DNA of 60,319 nucleotides from an uncultured Pelagibacteraceae bacterium (GTDB lineage: Bacteria; Pseudomonadota; Alphaproteobacteria; Pelagibacterales; Pelagibacteraceae), in assembly GCA_902624315.1 (NCBI GenBank), contig CACNXC010000007.1:1-60319 (forward strand), written 5' to 3'. A model generated the notes under the pieces. It saw only the letters and a list, made by a program, of their open reading frames with translations. It was not told the origin of the DNA and did no database searches. Position numbers and translations under genes: made by a program. This document shows, in pieces, positions 46,313-55,731 of this stretch. The first letter of the stretch is position 1; every line of letters starts with the position of its first letter.

Positions 46313-47278
46313 TTAAAGTTTAATAATTTTTGATTTGTCTAATTTTTTTTCAAAAAAATCAATTATATTTTGTATTGTTTCTTTTCCCATTCTTATCATG
46401 CATTCCTCAGTAAATGCAGCGGTATGAGGACTTAAAAAAACTTTATTGTTTTTTAGCAAAGGATTATCCTCTTTAGGTGGTTCTGTTTCAAAAACATCTA
46501 AACCTGCACCAAATATAAGACTTTCATTTAATGCTTTATCTAAGTCATTCTCATTAATCATCCCACCTCTGGCAGCATTAATAATTATACAATTTTTCCT
46601 CATTGTTTTTAGTAAGTCATAATTAATAATATTTTTCGTTTTTTCATTAAGAGGCATATGTAAAGAAATGGCATCCATTGATTTTACTGCTTTTGTAAGA
46701 TCTTCAACTTTTTTTCCACCTAATTCCTCAATAATATCTTTTGAAACAAATGGATCATAAACAAAAACATTCATTTCAAATCCTTTACATCTTCTTATTA
46801 AAGATTGACCTATTCTTCCAAATCCAGCAATTAAAATATTTTTTTTCCAAAGTTCAATTGTTTTTGGAAGTTTGTTTCTGTTAGAAAAATTTCCTGATTT
46901 AACAGCCTCATCATACATGTTTTTTCTCTTCGATATATTGAGCAACATAAACATAACATGTTCTGCCACCGCAACAGCATTTGCTGTAGCTGTAATTGCC
47001 AAGGTGATATTTTTTTCTTTAGAAGACTTGAGGTCAATATTGTCGTACCCAACGCCGTGGCGAGATATAATCTTAAGTTTTTTTGATATATTGATTAATT
47101 CGCTAGTTAAATTCGCTGTTCTAATTGATAGACCATCACACTCCAAAATTTTTTGTTTAATATCTTTGTTATCTATATTTTCAATAATCTCATAATCATA
47201 ATTTGGGTTATTCTTTATGAGATCTATCCCCGCGTTATGAATAGGTTGAATTATTAAAATTTTTTTTTTATCTGACAC
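46313..47278 (-). CDS. D-2-hydroxyacid dehydrogenase (SerA-like family)
   Basis: A 321-residue NAD-dependent dehydrogenase. The Rossmann loop is LIAGFGRIGQSLIRR, the substrate arginine is in ISRHGVGYDNIDL, the glutamate in DVFETEPPKED and the catalytic histidine in LSPHTAAFTEECM. The residue INAARGGMINENDL is the family signature. There is no ACT domain, so it is not a regulated biosynthetic SerA. In this operon it follows an HpaI-type aldolase and could oxidise or reduce a hydroxypyruvate- or glyoxylate-like product. The substrate is not determinable here. Confidence 0.85.
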   Translation of the reverse strand: MSDKKKILIIQPIHNAGIDLIKNNPNYDYEIIENIDNKDIKQKILECDGLSIRTANLTSELINISKKLKIISRHGVGYDNIDLKSSKEKNITLAITATANAVAVAEHVMFMLLNISKRKNMYDEAVKSGNFSNRNKLPKTIELWKKNILIAGFGRIGQSLIRRCKGFEMNVFVYDPFVSKDIIEELGGKKVEDLTKAVKSMDAISLHMPLNEKTKNIINYDLLKTMRKNCIIINAARGGMINENDLDKALNESLIFGAGLDVFETEPPKEDNPLLKNNKVFLSPHTAAFTEECMIRMGKETIQNIIDFFEKKLDKSKIIKL

Positions 47279-47284
47279 TTAAAT

Positions 47285-48076
47285 TTAGTAAGCTTTAGAG
47301 TCTTCTTTTGATTTGATTGATTTTAATTTAGATACAGCATCTTTTGCACCTGCACTCATATACCTTTGATCGGATCCAATAGTTACCAAATTAAATCCTA
47401 AATTAAGCATTTTTTTTGCATACTCTGGACTAGCATTATGAATACCTGCGAAAATTTTATTTTTTTTTGCATGTTCCAAGATATTCAAAATCTTTTCATA
47501 AGTTGGACTTCCTTCAGGATTATCAAAAGCTGGTTTTTGACCTATGGCAAGACTTAAATCAGCAGGTCCAATATAAATTCCATCTATTCCAGGCGTACTC
47601 ATAATTTCATCTAATTTATCCAAGGCCTCTTTTGTCTCTATCATTGCCATTTTCAAAATCTCATCATTTGCAAAATCTCCATAATCTGAACCTCCATAAA
47701 TTAATCCTCTAATTGGTCCAAAACTTCTATTACCTTTAGGGGGATACATGCATGCTTGAACAAATTTTTCTGCCTCAGATTTGTTACTCACCATTGGACA
47801 AATTACACCATAACACCCTGCATCTAAAATTTTCATTATTTGTCCTGGTTCATTCCAGTTTACTCTTGCTAAAGGAGTAACATCCGTAGATGAAATTGAT
47901 TGCAGCATTTGTAATGCATTTGGATAATCTATAACACCATGTTGCATATCAATTGTAAGCGAGTCCCAACCTTGATGAGACATTACTTCCGCTGAAAAAG
48001 AGCTAGGAATTTGTAACCAGCCATTAATTATTTGCTCACCATCTCTCATCATCTTTTTTATTTTATTTGGCCTCAT
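47285..48076 (-). CDS. HpaI/HpcH-family class II pyruvate aldolase
   Basis: Cleaves 2-keto-3-deoxy acids to pyruvate and an aldehyde. The 263-residue barrel has DSLTIDMQHGVIDYPNA with the catalytic histidine, TPLARVNWNEP with arginine, PMVSNKSEAEKFVQACMYPP, MIETKEALDKLDEI and GIYIGPADLSLAIG. The aspartate-Met-Gln-His form marks the HpaI/2-keto-3-deoxy-sugar-acid aldolase class rather than citrate lyase. It lies between the aldehyde dehydrogenase and the 2-hydroxyacid dehydrogenase genes, so its aldehyde product is probably handed to the dehydrogenase. Confidence 0.87.
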   Translation of the reverse strand: MRPNKIKKMMRDGEQIINGWLQIPSSFSAEVMSHQGWDSLTIDMQHGVIDYPNALQMLQSISSTDVTPLARVNWNEPGQIMKILDAGCYGVICPMVSNKSEAEKFVQACMYPPKGNRSFGPIRGLIYGGSDYGDFANDEILKMAMIETKEALDKLDEIMSTPGIDGIYIGPADLSLAIGQKPAFDNPEGSPTYEKILNILEHAKKNKIFAGIHNASPEYAKKMLNLGFNLVTIGSDQRYMSAGAKDAVSKLKSIKSKEDSKAY

Positions 48077-49519
48077 TTAAGATTTCAAACCAAGGTGAGT
48101 GTACTTTATATTAAGATAATCTTTAATTGCCATTGAACCACCTTCACGTCCATATCCAGTTTGTTTAATTCCACCAAAAGGTGCCTCAGCTATCGCAACT
48201 GCAGGAGTATTTACTGCAACAGTACCAGTTTCCATTAATTCTGAAGCTCTGTGAGCTTTATCCATAGAATTTGTATAAATATAACTACATAATCCTAAGT
48301 CATTATCATTAGCTCTCTCAACTACTTCATCAAAAGTTTTAAATGACAACATTGGAACTAATGGACCAAATGGTTCTTGTTTCATTATTGTAAAATTGTC
48401 CTTTACATTGTCAAAAACTGTTGGCTCATAAAAATATCCTTTGTTAAAACCTTGAGGTCTTTTTCCACCCAATAAAACTTTTGCTCCTTCCTTTTTAGTT
48501 GTTTCAACTAATTCTTCGATTTCTCCTAATCTTTTTGCAGTTGTTAAAGGACCTAATTGAACTCCTTCATCTAAACCATTTCCAATTTTTAATTTTTTTG
48601 TTCTTTCAATAAACGCATTAATGAATTCATCTTTTTTATTTTCTTGTATATAAAATCTATTAGGTGAAATACAAACTTGACCATTATTTCTAAATTTTGC
48701 AGTAATTGCCATATCTGCTACTTTATTTATATCAACATCATCAAAAACTATAAAAGGTGAGTGTCCACTAAGCTCCATAGTGACTCTTTGAACTTTGTCT
48801 GCGGCCTTTTTTAAGATTAATTTACCTACTCTTGTTGATCCAGTAATTGAAACCTTTTTAATAATATCAGACTCTAACAACTCATTTGAAATACTTTCAG
48901 GGTCTCCTGATAATAAGTTTACAACTCCAGGAGGGACTCCCGCTTCTTTACAAATATCTACTAACTGCATTACTGTTCCTGGAGTAATTACATCAGGTTT
49001 ACAAATTACTGAACATCCGGCAGCTAATGCTGTTGAAATTTTTCTTGCTGCTAGAATTAAAGGAAAATTCCATGGCACTAAAGCTGCTACAACTCCAACT
49101 GGCTGATAATAAACATGAACTCTTGTATCTGGAAATCGACTTTCGACTGTTTGTCCATAAATTCTTTTTGTTTCTTCAGCATTCCACTCAAAAATATCAG
49201 CAGCCCCACCAGTTTCGCCAATTCCCTCTGCTAAAGGTTTTCCAACTTCAATCGTTAACCATTTTGCTAAAACATCTTGTTTTTTTCTTAAAAGATCAGC
49301 AATTTTTCTAATAATATATGATCTCTGCCAAGGTAAAGTGTTTTTCCAAACTTCCAAACCTTTCTCTGCAGATTTAAGAGCTTTTTGAACATCGGCTGAA
49401 GACGCTTTAGACGCTTGGCCAATAATTTCTTCCGTAGCAGGATTTATAACATCGTAAGTTTCTTTTTTTTCCGCTTGTTGCCACTTACCATCAATGAACT
49501 GCCCAAATTTACTATACAT
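48077..49519 (-). CDS. NAD(P)-dependent aldehyde dehydrogenase (succinate-semialdehyde type)
   Basis: A 480-residue aldehyde dehydrogenase. I use the ATG at 49519 (YSKFGQFIDGKW), which fits the family; the frame extends 37 codons upstream without resemblance. Motifs are VAALVPWNFPLILAARKIST, the glutamate in TMELSGHSPFIVFDDV, the cysteine nucleophile in NGQVCISPNRFYIQ and EAPFGGIKQTGYGREGG. It resembles the succinate/glutarate/ketoglutarate-semialdehyde group, not the CoA-acylating IolA. It leads the operon with the aldolase and hydroxyacid dehydrogenase and diverges from iolD across 54 bases. Its aldehyde probably comes from the aldolase. Confidence 0.88.
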   Translation of the reverse strand: MYSKFGQFIDGKWQQAEKKETYDVINPATEEIIGQASKASSADVQKALKSAEKGLEVWKNTLPWQRSYIIRKIADLLRKKQDVLAKWLTIEVGKPLAEGIGETGGAADIFEWNAEETKRIYGQTVESRFPDTRVHVYYQPVGVVAALVPWNFPLILAARKISTALAAGCSVICKPDVITPGTVMQLVDICKEAGVPPGVVNLLSGDPESISNELLESDIIKKVSITGSTRVGKLILKKAADKVQRVTMELSGHSPFIVFDDVDINKVADMAITAKFRNNGQVCISPNRFYIQENKKDEFINAFIERTKKLKIGNGLDEGVQLGPLTTAKRLGEIEELVETTKKEGAKVLLGGKRPQGFNKGYFYEPTVFDNVKDNFTIMKQEPFGPLVPMLSFKTFDEVVERANDNDLGLCSYIYTNSMDKAHRASELMETGTVAVNTPAVAIAEAPFGGIKQTGYGREGGSMAIKDYLNIKYTHLGLKS

Positions 49520-49573
49520 AATTTTTATTTTATGGTTAATTAAGCGAAATTTTAAGAGAATATATCTACAATT

Positions 49574-51418
49574 ATGAAAAAAATAAAGCTTACATGTGCT
49601 CATGCAATTGTAAAGTTCCTGACTTCTCAAAAAATTCTTATCGAAGGTAAAAAAGAACCTTTATTCGCTGGTGCTTTTGGAATATTTGGTCACGGTAATG
49701 TAGCTTGTTTAGGACAAGCTTTAGAGGAAAATAAAGATAAACTTCCAACTTATAGAGGTCATCATGAGCAAAACATGGCTTTAACAGGAATTGCTTACGC
49801 TAGAGCAAAAAGAAGAAAACAAGTATTTGTAGCAACAAGTTCTGTAGGTCCTGGTTCTACAAATATGGTAACAGCTGCAGCAGTTGCGATGAGTAATAGA
49901 TTACCAATTTTATTTCTTCCGGGTGATACTTACGCAAACAGAATGCCTGATCCAGTTTTACAACAAGTAGAACATTTTAATAATCCAGGAATTACTCAAA
50001 ATGATGCTTTTAAACCAGTTACAAAATATTTTGATAGAATAACTAGACCAGAGCAAATTTTACAAACATTTCCCCAAGCTGTTCAAGTTTTATTAGACCC
50101 AGCTGATTGTGGTCCAGTATGCATATCTTTATGTCAGGATATACAAGGAGAAATTTTTGAGTATCCTGAGGATTTTTTTAAAGAAAAAATCCATAATATA
50201 CGAAGACCAAGACCTGATGATTTTCAAATTAAAGAAGCAGCTGAAAAAATTAAAAAATCAAAAAATCCAATCATAATTTCTGGAGGAGGTGTTTTTTACT
50301 CAGATGCAATGGAGGAACTTTCTACTTTTGCAGTTAAACACAATATACCTGTAACACAAACTGTAATGGGTTATTCTTCTATGAAAAGAGATCATTCTCA
50401 TTTTTTAGGACCTATTGGAGGTTTAGGAGGAAAAGCAGCAAACAACTTTGCAAAAAAAACTGATTTAGCGATTGCTATTGGAACTAAGTTAGGAGATTTC
50501 ACAACCGGGTCATGGTCCAATTTTGAAAATCCAAATTTTTCATTAGTCTCAATTAATGTTGCAAGATTTGATGCCAGTAAGCATATGGCACAATCAATTA
50601 TTGGAGATGCAAAAGTTTCTCTAAATGAACTATCACAAGCTTTAGGTGATTGGAAAGCATCCGAGGAATGGCATAAAAAATCTAGAGATGAACTTAAATC
50701 TTGGAATGAATATGTTGATAAAGAAAGTGGACCAACTAATCAAAAACTCCCAAGCTATGCTCATGCAGTTGGTGCAATTTATAGAAACTCTGATCCAAGT
50801 GATATCGCTGTCACTGCAGCTGGAGGTTTGGTAGGTGAAGTTGTTCAAATTTGGAGACCAAGAGAACTTAATACTCATGAAACAGAATGGGGCTTTAGTT
50901 GTATGAGTTATGAAATTTCTGGAGCTTTAGGAATTAAAATGGCTAATCCAAACAAAGAAGTTATTACATTTGTAGGTGATGGATCATATTTACTTTATAA
51001 TTCAGATATATATTCATCTGTAATAACTAATAATAAACTTATTGTAATTGTCTGTGATAATGGTGGTCACGCTGTCATAAATAGACTTCAATTATTTAAA
51101 GGTGGAAAAGAATTTAATTGTTTATTTGAGAGTTCAAATGTTTCAAATTTAGTAAAAGTAAATTTTGCAAAACATGCAGAAAGTATGGGAGCAAAGTCTG
51201 AAGAGGTAAGTTCTATCAGTGAATTAGAGGAAGCTTTCAAAAGAGCGAAGAAATCAAAAGTGACTTATGTTATTTCAATCAAAACTCATTCGTATCAATG
51301 GCTTGAAGGATCAGCTTATTGGGAAAGTCCAACTTTAGAAATTCCCAAAACCAAAGAAAACGAAAAAGCTCTAAAATTACATAAAGAAGGTAAAGCAAAA
51401 CAAAGACAGGGAGTATAA
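49574..51418 (+). CDS. iolD: Trihydroxycyclohexane-1,2-dione hydrolase (IolD)
   Basis: Thiamine-diphosphate enzyme that opens the ring of the inositol-derived dione to 5-deoxyglucuronate. The 614 residues match IolD: TCAHAIVKFLTSQKILIEG at the start, AGAFGIFGHGNVACLGQALE, YRGHHEQNMALTGIAYARAK with the catalytic glutamate, and the TPP-binding stretch FVGDGSYLLYNSDIYSSVIT followed by CDNGGHAVINRLQ. Gene order iolD-dehydrogenase-ROK kinase has spacings of only 3-5 bases, so they form one operon. Confidence 0.94.
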   Translation: MKKIKLTCAHAIVKFLTSQKILIEGKKEPLFAGAFGIFGHGNVACLGQALEENKDKLPTYRGHHEQNMALTGIAYARAKRRKQVFVATSSVGPGSTNMVTAAAVAMSNRLPILFLPGDTYANRMPDPVLQQVEHFNNPGITQNDAFKPVTKYFDRITRPEQILQTFPQAVQVLLDPADCGPVCISLCQDIQGEIFEYPEDFFKEKIHNIRRPRPDDFQIKEAAEKIKKSKNPIIISGGGVFYSDAMEELSTFAVKHNIPVTQTVMGYSSMKRDHSHFLGPIGGLGGKAANNFAKKTDLAIAIGTKLGDFTTGSWSNFENPNFSLVSINVARFDASKHMAQSIIGDAKVSLNELSQALGDWKASEEWHKKSRDELKSWNEYVDKESGPTNQKLPSYAHAVGAIYRNSDPSDIAVTAAGGLVGEVVQIWRPRELNTHETEWGFSCMSYEISGALGIKMANPNKEVITFVGDGSYLLYNSDIYSSVITNNKLIVIVCDNGGHAVINRLQLFKGGKEFNCLFESSNVSNLVKVNFAKHAESMGAKSEEVSSISELEEAFKRAKKSKVTYVISIKTHSYQWLEGSAYWESPTLEIPKTKENEKALKLHKEGKAKQRQGV

Positions 51419-51423
51419 CCCTA

Positions 51424-52584
51424 ATGAGCAAAGTATTTAAAGTTGGCTTAATTGGTTGTGGTCATATCGCAGAAACATATTTCAGAGCTCACAAATATTT
51501 CAAAAATTTTAAAATCATTAAATGTGCAGATGTTAAAGAAAAAGCAGCTCAAAAATGTGCTAAAATTTATAAAATTAAATCAGTTTCGGTAAGTAATTTA
51601 CTTAAAGATAAACAGGTTGAAATAATATTAAATCTAACCCCTCCAAAAGTTCATTACCAAATTGCAAAAAAGTCTTTGTTAAATGGAAAACATGTATACT
51701 CAGAAAAACCATTAGCAATTAATTTAAAAGACGGAAAAGAATTACTAAAGCTCTCAAAAAAAAAAAAATTATATTTAGGAAATGCTCCAGATACTTTTTT
51801 AGGAGGAGGCAATCAAAAATCGAAAGAATTATTAGAAAGCAAAAGTATAGGCAAAGTAAATTTAGGTAATGCGATTTTTGCTTTTCCAGGGGTTCAATCT
51901 TACCATCCAGACCCAGAACCATGGTTTGCAAAAAAAGAAGGTGGTCCAGTTATTGATATGGGACCTTATTATCTCACTGCATTAGTAAATTTATTGGGTC
52001 CAGCTAAAGAGGTAAAAGCAGCAAGTTTAATGAAAGGTTCACGATTTAGAACAATTGGTATTGGTCCTAAAAAGGGAAAAAGAATTAAGGTAGAATGTCC
52101 AACTACATATTTTACAACAATCATATTTGAAAATGGAAGTATAATCAGACTCACTTTATCTTTTGATGTTATAGCTCATCAAAGAAATCATATTGAACTT
52201 TATGGAACCAAAGGTTCAATGATTGTGCCAGATCCTAATATGTTCGGTGGTTCAGTCTATATATGTAAAAAATTGGGAAGCCCATGGAAAGAATTTAAAA
52301 CAAATCAAATGCCGCTTGGAAAAATTAATATTAGAACGCAAAGTTCTAGAGCGAATGAGTCACCTACTAACGCTAATTACAGAGGAGTTGGTCTTGCAGA
52401 AATGGCTTATTGTATTGATAAAAAAAAGATACATAGATGCAATGGAGAAGTATCTTTGCATGTACTTGATTTGATACAATCAACTATGCAGTCCGCTAAA
52501 ACAAATAAACCAATTAGACTTAGTACAACATGTAAAATTCCAAAACTTTTTATTAATAAAGAAATAAATAAATTAATGAGATAA
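51424..52584 (+). CDS. Gfo/Idh/MocA-family oxidoreductase
   Basis: A 386-residue NAD(P) oxidoreductase. The nucleotide loop is GLIGCGHIAETYF and the catalytic lysine K95 lies in YSEKPLAINL. The C-terminal part has EGGPVIDMGPYYLTALVNLL, the fold-typical site near the substrate. It lacks the inositol-specific lines seen in the IolG at 43861, so it probably acts on another polyol or an inositol isomer (scyllo, chiro) or on a downstream sugar intermediate. It lies between iolD and the ROK kinase in one operon. Confidence 0.85.
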   Translation: MSKVFKVGLIGCGHIAETYFRAHKYFKNFKIIKCADVKEKAAQKCAKIYKIKSVSVSNLLKDKQVEIILNLTPPKVHYQIAKKSLLNGKHVYSEKPLAINLKDGKELLKLSKKKKLYLGNAPDTFLGGGNQKSKELLESKSIGKVNLGNAIFAFPGVQSYHPDPEPWFAKKEGGPVIDMGPYYLTALVNLLGPAKEVKAASLMKGSRFRTIGIGPKKGKRIKVECPTTYFTTIIFENGSIIRLTLSFDVIAHQRNHIELYGTKGSMIVPDPNMFGGSVYICKKLGSPWKEFKTNQMPLGKINIRTQSSRANESPTNANYRGVGLAEMAYCIDKKKIHRCNGEVSLHVLDLIQSTMQSAKTNKPIRLSTTCKIPKLFINKEINKLMR

Positions 52585-52587
52585 AAT

Positions 52588-53490
52588 ATGCAGATTGGTA
52601 TTGATCTTGGGGCAAGTAAAATTGAGTATGTATTATTAGATGATGTTGGCAATGAACATCACAGAGAAAGAACTGAAGTTCCAAAAAATTATAAAGATAC
52701 ATTATCTATAATAAAAAAAATAGTTATCGAACTCGAGCATAAAGCAGGCAAAGAATTACCAGTAGGTGTATGTCATCCAGGGATACATTCTATTCAAACA
52801 GGACTAGTTAAGAATGCGCCTAATTCTTTTTGGATTAATGGCAAACCATTACAAAGAGATTTACGGAGTGAGATTGGTAAAGAAATTTATTGTGAAAATG
52901 ATGCAAATTGTTTTGCTTTATCAGAAGCAATAGATGGTTCTGGAAAACATTACAAAATAGTTTTTGGGGTAATTCTTGGATCTGGTGTTGGAGGTGGTTT
53001 AGTTATAGATAAACGAATTGTAAATGGACCTAATGGGATTACTGGAGAATGGGGACATAATCAAATACCGAGTGCTTGTATTGAAGGTGTTCAAATAAAA
53101 AAAACTAATTTAAGAGCTGGAGAAATAGAGAACTTTATTGCAGGTATAGGTATTTCTAAAGCGTTCAAAAACGAGTTTAAAAAAGATTTATCTGCTCAAA
53201 AGATATTTGAGATGCATAGAAAACTTGATTTAGATGCAGAAAAATTAATTGATAAATATAAGGATCAACTCGCTATGTCCTTGGCTACTGTTGTTAATAT
53301 TATTGATCCAGATGTCTTTGTTTTTGGGGGTGGGGTATCTAACGAAATAAATTTTTTAGATGAAATCAAACAAAAAATGAAAAAATTTGTAGCAGGAGGC
53401 GAATTCGAAGGAACTTTTTTAAAACCTAAATTTGGTGATGCAAGTGGTGTTCGGGGTGCAGCACGTTTAGCAAGAACCACAAATTATTAA
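52588..53490 (+). CDS. ROK-family sugar kinase without the zinc-cysteine motif
   Basis: A 300-residue kinase of the ROK group (glucokinase, fructokinase, N-acetylmannosamine kinase). The ATP-binding GIDLGASKIEYVLLDD, catalytic aspartate D105 in CENDANCFALSEA and DxGxGxGG-like VILGSGVGGGLVIDKR are present, as is H157 in GEWGHN. The usual Cys-x-Cys-Gly-x-x-Gly-Cys cluster is replaced by ACIEGVQIKKTNLRAGEIEN, with a single cysteine. The glutamate that follows the cluster is kept (E181). From its place after iolD it may phosphorylate an inositol-derived deoxy-keto acid in place of IolC. Confidence 0.85.
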   Translation: MQIGIDLGASKIEYVLLDDVGNEHHRERTEVPKNYKDTLSIIKKIVIELEHKAGKELPVGVCHPGIHSIQTGLVKNAPNSFWINGKPLQRDLRSEIGKEIYCENDANCFALSEAIDGSGKHYKIVFGVILGSGVGGGLVIDKRIVNGPNGITGEWGHNQIPSACIEGVQIKKTNLRAGEIENFIAGIGISKAFKNEFKKDLSAQKIFEMHRKLDLDAEKLIDKYKDQLAMSLATVVNIIDPDVFVFGGGVSNEINFLDEIKQKMKKFVAGGEFEGTFLKPKFGDASGVRGAARLARTTNY

Positions 53491-53491
53491 A

Positions 53492-54667
53492 TTAATCCAC
53501 TATATCAAAATCTGATTTATACTTCTCATGAATTGATATACCTAATCCAGGGGTATTATCATCTAAGTTAATAAAACCATCTTTTGGTTCTGGTTCGCCT
53601 TTAAATAAATAATAAAATAGTTCATTACCTATTTCAACTTGATGCACGGGAAAAAATTCTGAAAACGGACAATTGTTACTAGCCATTGTAAGGTGGTAAT
53701 TGTGCATTTGACCAGCATGTGGAACAACAGGAACACCATACTTTTCTGCTAAAGAATTTATTTTATGGCCAGCAGTAATCCCTCCTACTCGATTTGCATC
53801 ATACTGAATGAAACTTATAGCTTTTTGTTCTAAGAGGTGTTTAAATCCTAAATAACTGAACTCATGTTCACCACCAGCTATTGGAATATCACCCATCGAA
53901 TTTAATTCTGCATATCCTGATATATCATCAGGTATTACAGGTTCTTCTAGCCATTTAGGTTTAAATTTAATTAAATCTGGAATTATTTTTTTTGAATACT
54001 CTAAATCCCATCCCATATATGCCTCAAGCATCAGGTCTGTATCATATCCAACTACTTCTCTCACGGCATTTACTAATTCAATATTTTTTTTGATTCCTTC
54101 TTTCCCATCTTTTGGACCCCAACCAAAACGCATTTTAAACATTTTAAAACCCTCTTTTAAGTATTTTTCAGCTTCTATCTGGAGGTCTTTAATTGGTTGG
54201 CTATAAAGTTTTGATGCATATACTGGTATCTTCTTTTTAGTTCTTCCACCCAGAAGTTCGAAAACAGGCTTATTTTTTAATTTACCCATTAAGTCCCAAA
54301 TGCCTAAATCAATTGCAGAAATACCAATCATTCCAATTCCTTTTCTGCCCCAAGCCATTGTGCTCCTATACATTTTATCCCACAAATAATTATAATCGAA
54401 TGGGTCTTCACCTATAACTAGGTCTTTCAAGTAACAATCAATAGCTTTTTTTGTTACCTCTGGTGCTAGAGCTGCATTTCCCAATCCTATTGTTCCATCA
54501 TCAGCAATAATCTCGCATACCATCCACTGATGAAATCTAAAAGATTTCATTTTATCACCTGATTCTCTTAAAATATCTGTAGGGTTTGTACAAAAGTTTT
54601 GAACAGGAGGAACTATTTCACCGGTCCACTTATAAATTTTAGTTTTGACATCTTTTATTTTTGTCAT
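53492..54667 (-). CDS. Acid-sugar dehydratase of the rhamnonate dehydratase type (enolase superfamily)
   Basis: Removes water from an aldonic acid to give a 2-keto-3-deoxy acid. The 391 residues belong to the mandelate racemase-like enolase superfamily. The barrel shows [19 protein letters not shown] near 178-195, E215 in [17 protein letters not shown] near 241-248, E267 in [10 protein letters not shown]290 in QYDANRVGG and H317 in [12 protein letters not shown]. The K-M-x-x-x-W-G-P-x-D-G string and FSEFFP resemble RhmD. The preferred sugar acid is uncertain. It is co-transcribed with the PdxA paralog (four-base overlap). Confidence 0.85.
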   Translation of the reverse strand: MTKIKDVKTKIYKWTGEIVPPVQNFCTNPTDILRESGDKMKSFRFHQWMVCEIIADDGTIGLGNAALAPEVTKKAIDCYLKDLVIGEDPFDYNYLWDKMYRSTMAWGRKGIGMIGISAIDLGIWDLMGKLKNKPVFELLGGRTKKKIPVYASKLYSQPIKDLQIEAEKYLKEGFKMFKMRFGWGPKDGKEGIKKNIELVNAVREVVGYDTDLMLEAYMGWDLEYSKKIIPDLIKFKPKWLEEPVIPDDISGYAELNSMGDIPIAGGEHEFSYLGFKHLLEQKAISFIQYDANRVGGITAGHKINSLAEKYGVPVVPHAGQMHNYHLTMASNNCPFSEFFPVHQVEIGNELFYYLFKGEPEPKDGFINLDDNTPGLGISIHEKYKSDFDIVD

Positions 54668-55662
54668 AACTTAGATTTATTTTCTGCCATTGTTAATGCA
54701 ATTTTAAAAGACTGCAAAGTAGGCTCCAGATTAGCTTTATTTTTTCCAGCAATGTCAAATGCAGTTCCATGTGCTGGTGTGGTAATTGGAATAGGAAGTC
54801 CACCTTGTACTGTCACACCTCTATCAAAACCAAAAGCCTTAAGTCCTGATTGTAATGCATCATGATACATACCCACAATGCAATCATGATTTTTATTTTT
54901 AAATGCTGTAATAAAAGAGGTATCACAAGGCAAAGGACCATCTGCATCAATCCCTAGTTTTTTTGCTTGATTTATAGCTGGAATTATCTCATTTTTTTCT
55001 TCAACACCAAATTCAGCATGTGGGTTTAAAGCCTGGACTGCTACTCTTGGTTTTTTAATACCATTAAGTTTCATAGCCTCATTAATTAGTTTAATTGGCT
55101 TAATGATATTGTCTTTTTTAATATATTTTGGCACTTCACTAATCGGAATATGAGAAGTTACTCTTGCAGTCCAAAAATTGTCAACAACATTAAATTCACA
55201 AAAGAAATTTTTTACATTTAATTTTTCAGCCATCAGGTGAAGCTCATCAGAATGTTTGTTTCCCCCCATAATCATGCTAGTTTTATTGAAAGGACCAAAG
55301 TTTATAGCATGTATTTTGTTTTGTTTTGAAAGTTCTAAAGCCACATCTAAAGCTTCAAGTACACTTTCACCAGCTTCTTTTGAGCATTCAGAAAGGGTAT
55401 AGCTATAATTTTTTCCTTTGGATATATCTAAAAAAAACTTATTTCCATCTTCAAAATTTATTTGATCAAAACTATTTACAATTTCAAGATCAATATTACT
55501 TCCTGAGATTTTATTTCCATTATCTAAAATATTTTTTTCTCCAATGACAATAATATTTACTCTTTCAGTGATCTTTTCAGTTAATAATCTTGATATAAGT
55601 TCTGGTCCAATGCCTGATGGGTCCCCTAATAATACTCCAATATTAATTCTATTTTTTGACAT
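54664..55662 (-). CDS. PdxA-family dehydrogenase paralog (non-canonical)
   Basis: A 332-residue protein of the 4-hydroxythreonine-4-phosphate dehydrogenase fold. It begins [19 protein letters not shown] and has the metal histidines in [23 protein letters not shown] and [12 protein letters not shown]. Compared with classical PdxA, which has MYHDQGL and a N-x-T-x-G-L-P block, this one reads YHDAL and [18 protein letters not shown]. Such PdxA relatives often stand beside tripartite tricarboxylate transporters and act on sugar acids rather than in vitamin B6 synthesis. Its role here is inferred from the adjacent dehydratase and the divergent tct genes. Confidence 0.82.
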   Translation of the reverse strand: MSKNRINIGVLLGDPSGIGPELISRLLTEKITERVNIIVIGEKNILDNGNKISGSNIDLEIVNSFDQINFEDGNKFFLDISKGKNYSYTLSECSKEAGESVLEALDVALELSKQNKIHAINFGPFNKTSMIMGGNKHSDELHLMAEKLNVKNFFCEFNVVDNFWTARVTSHIPISEVPKYIKKDNIIKPIKLINEAMKLNGIKKPRVAVQALNPHAEFGVEEKNEIIPAINQAKKLGIDADGPLPCDTSFITAFKNKNHDCIVGMYHDALQSGLKAFGFDRGVTVQGGLPIPITTPAHGTAFDIAGKNKANLEPTLQSFKIALTMAENKSKL

Positions 55663-55731
55663 TTTTTTCTTTACGGGTTGTATCAGATAATGTTTAAATA
55701 TTTAATTATAAATTAACTTAAGAGGGAAATA

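Noticed and set aside
49520..49630. A 37-residue N-terminal extension on the aldehyde dehydrogenase at 48077-49519
   Set aside because: The extension has no family resemblance and overlaps the iolD start region; the ATG at 49519 matches the usual beginning.
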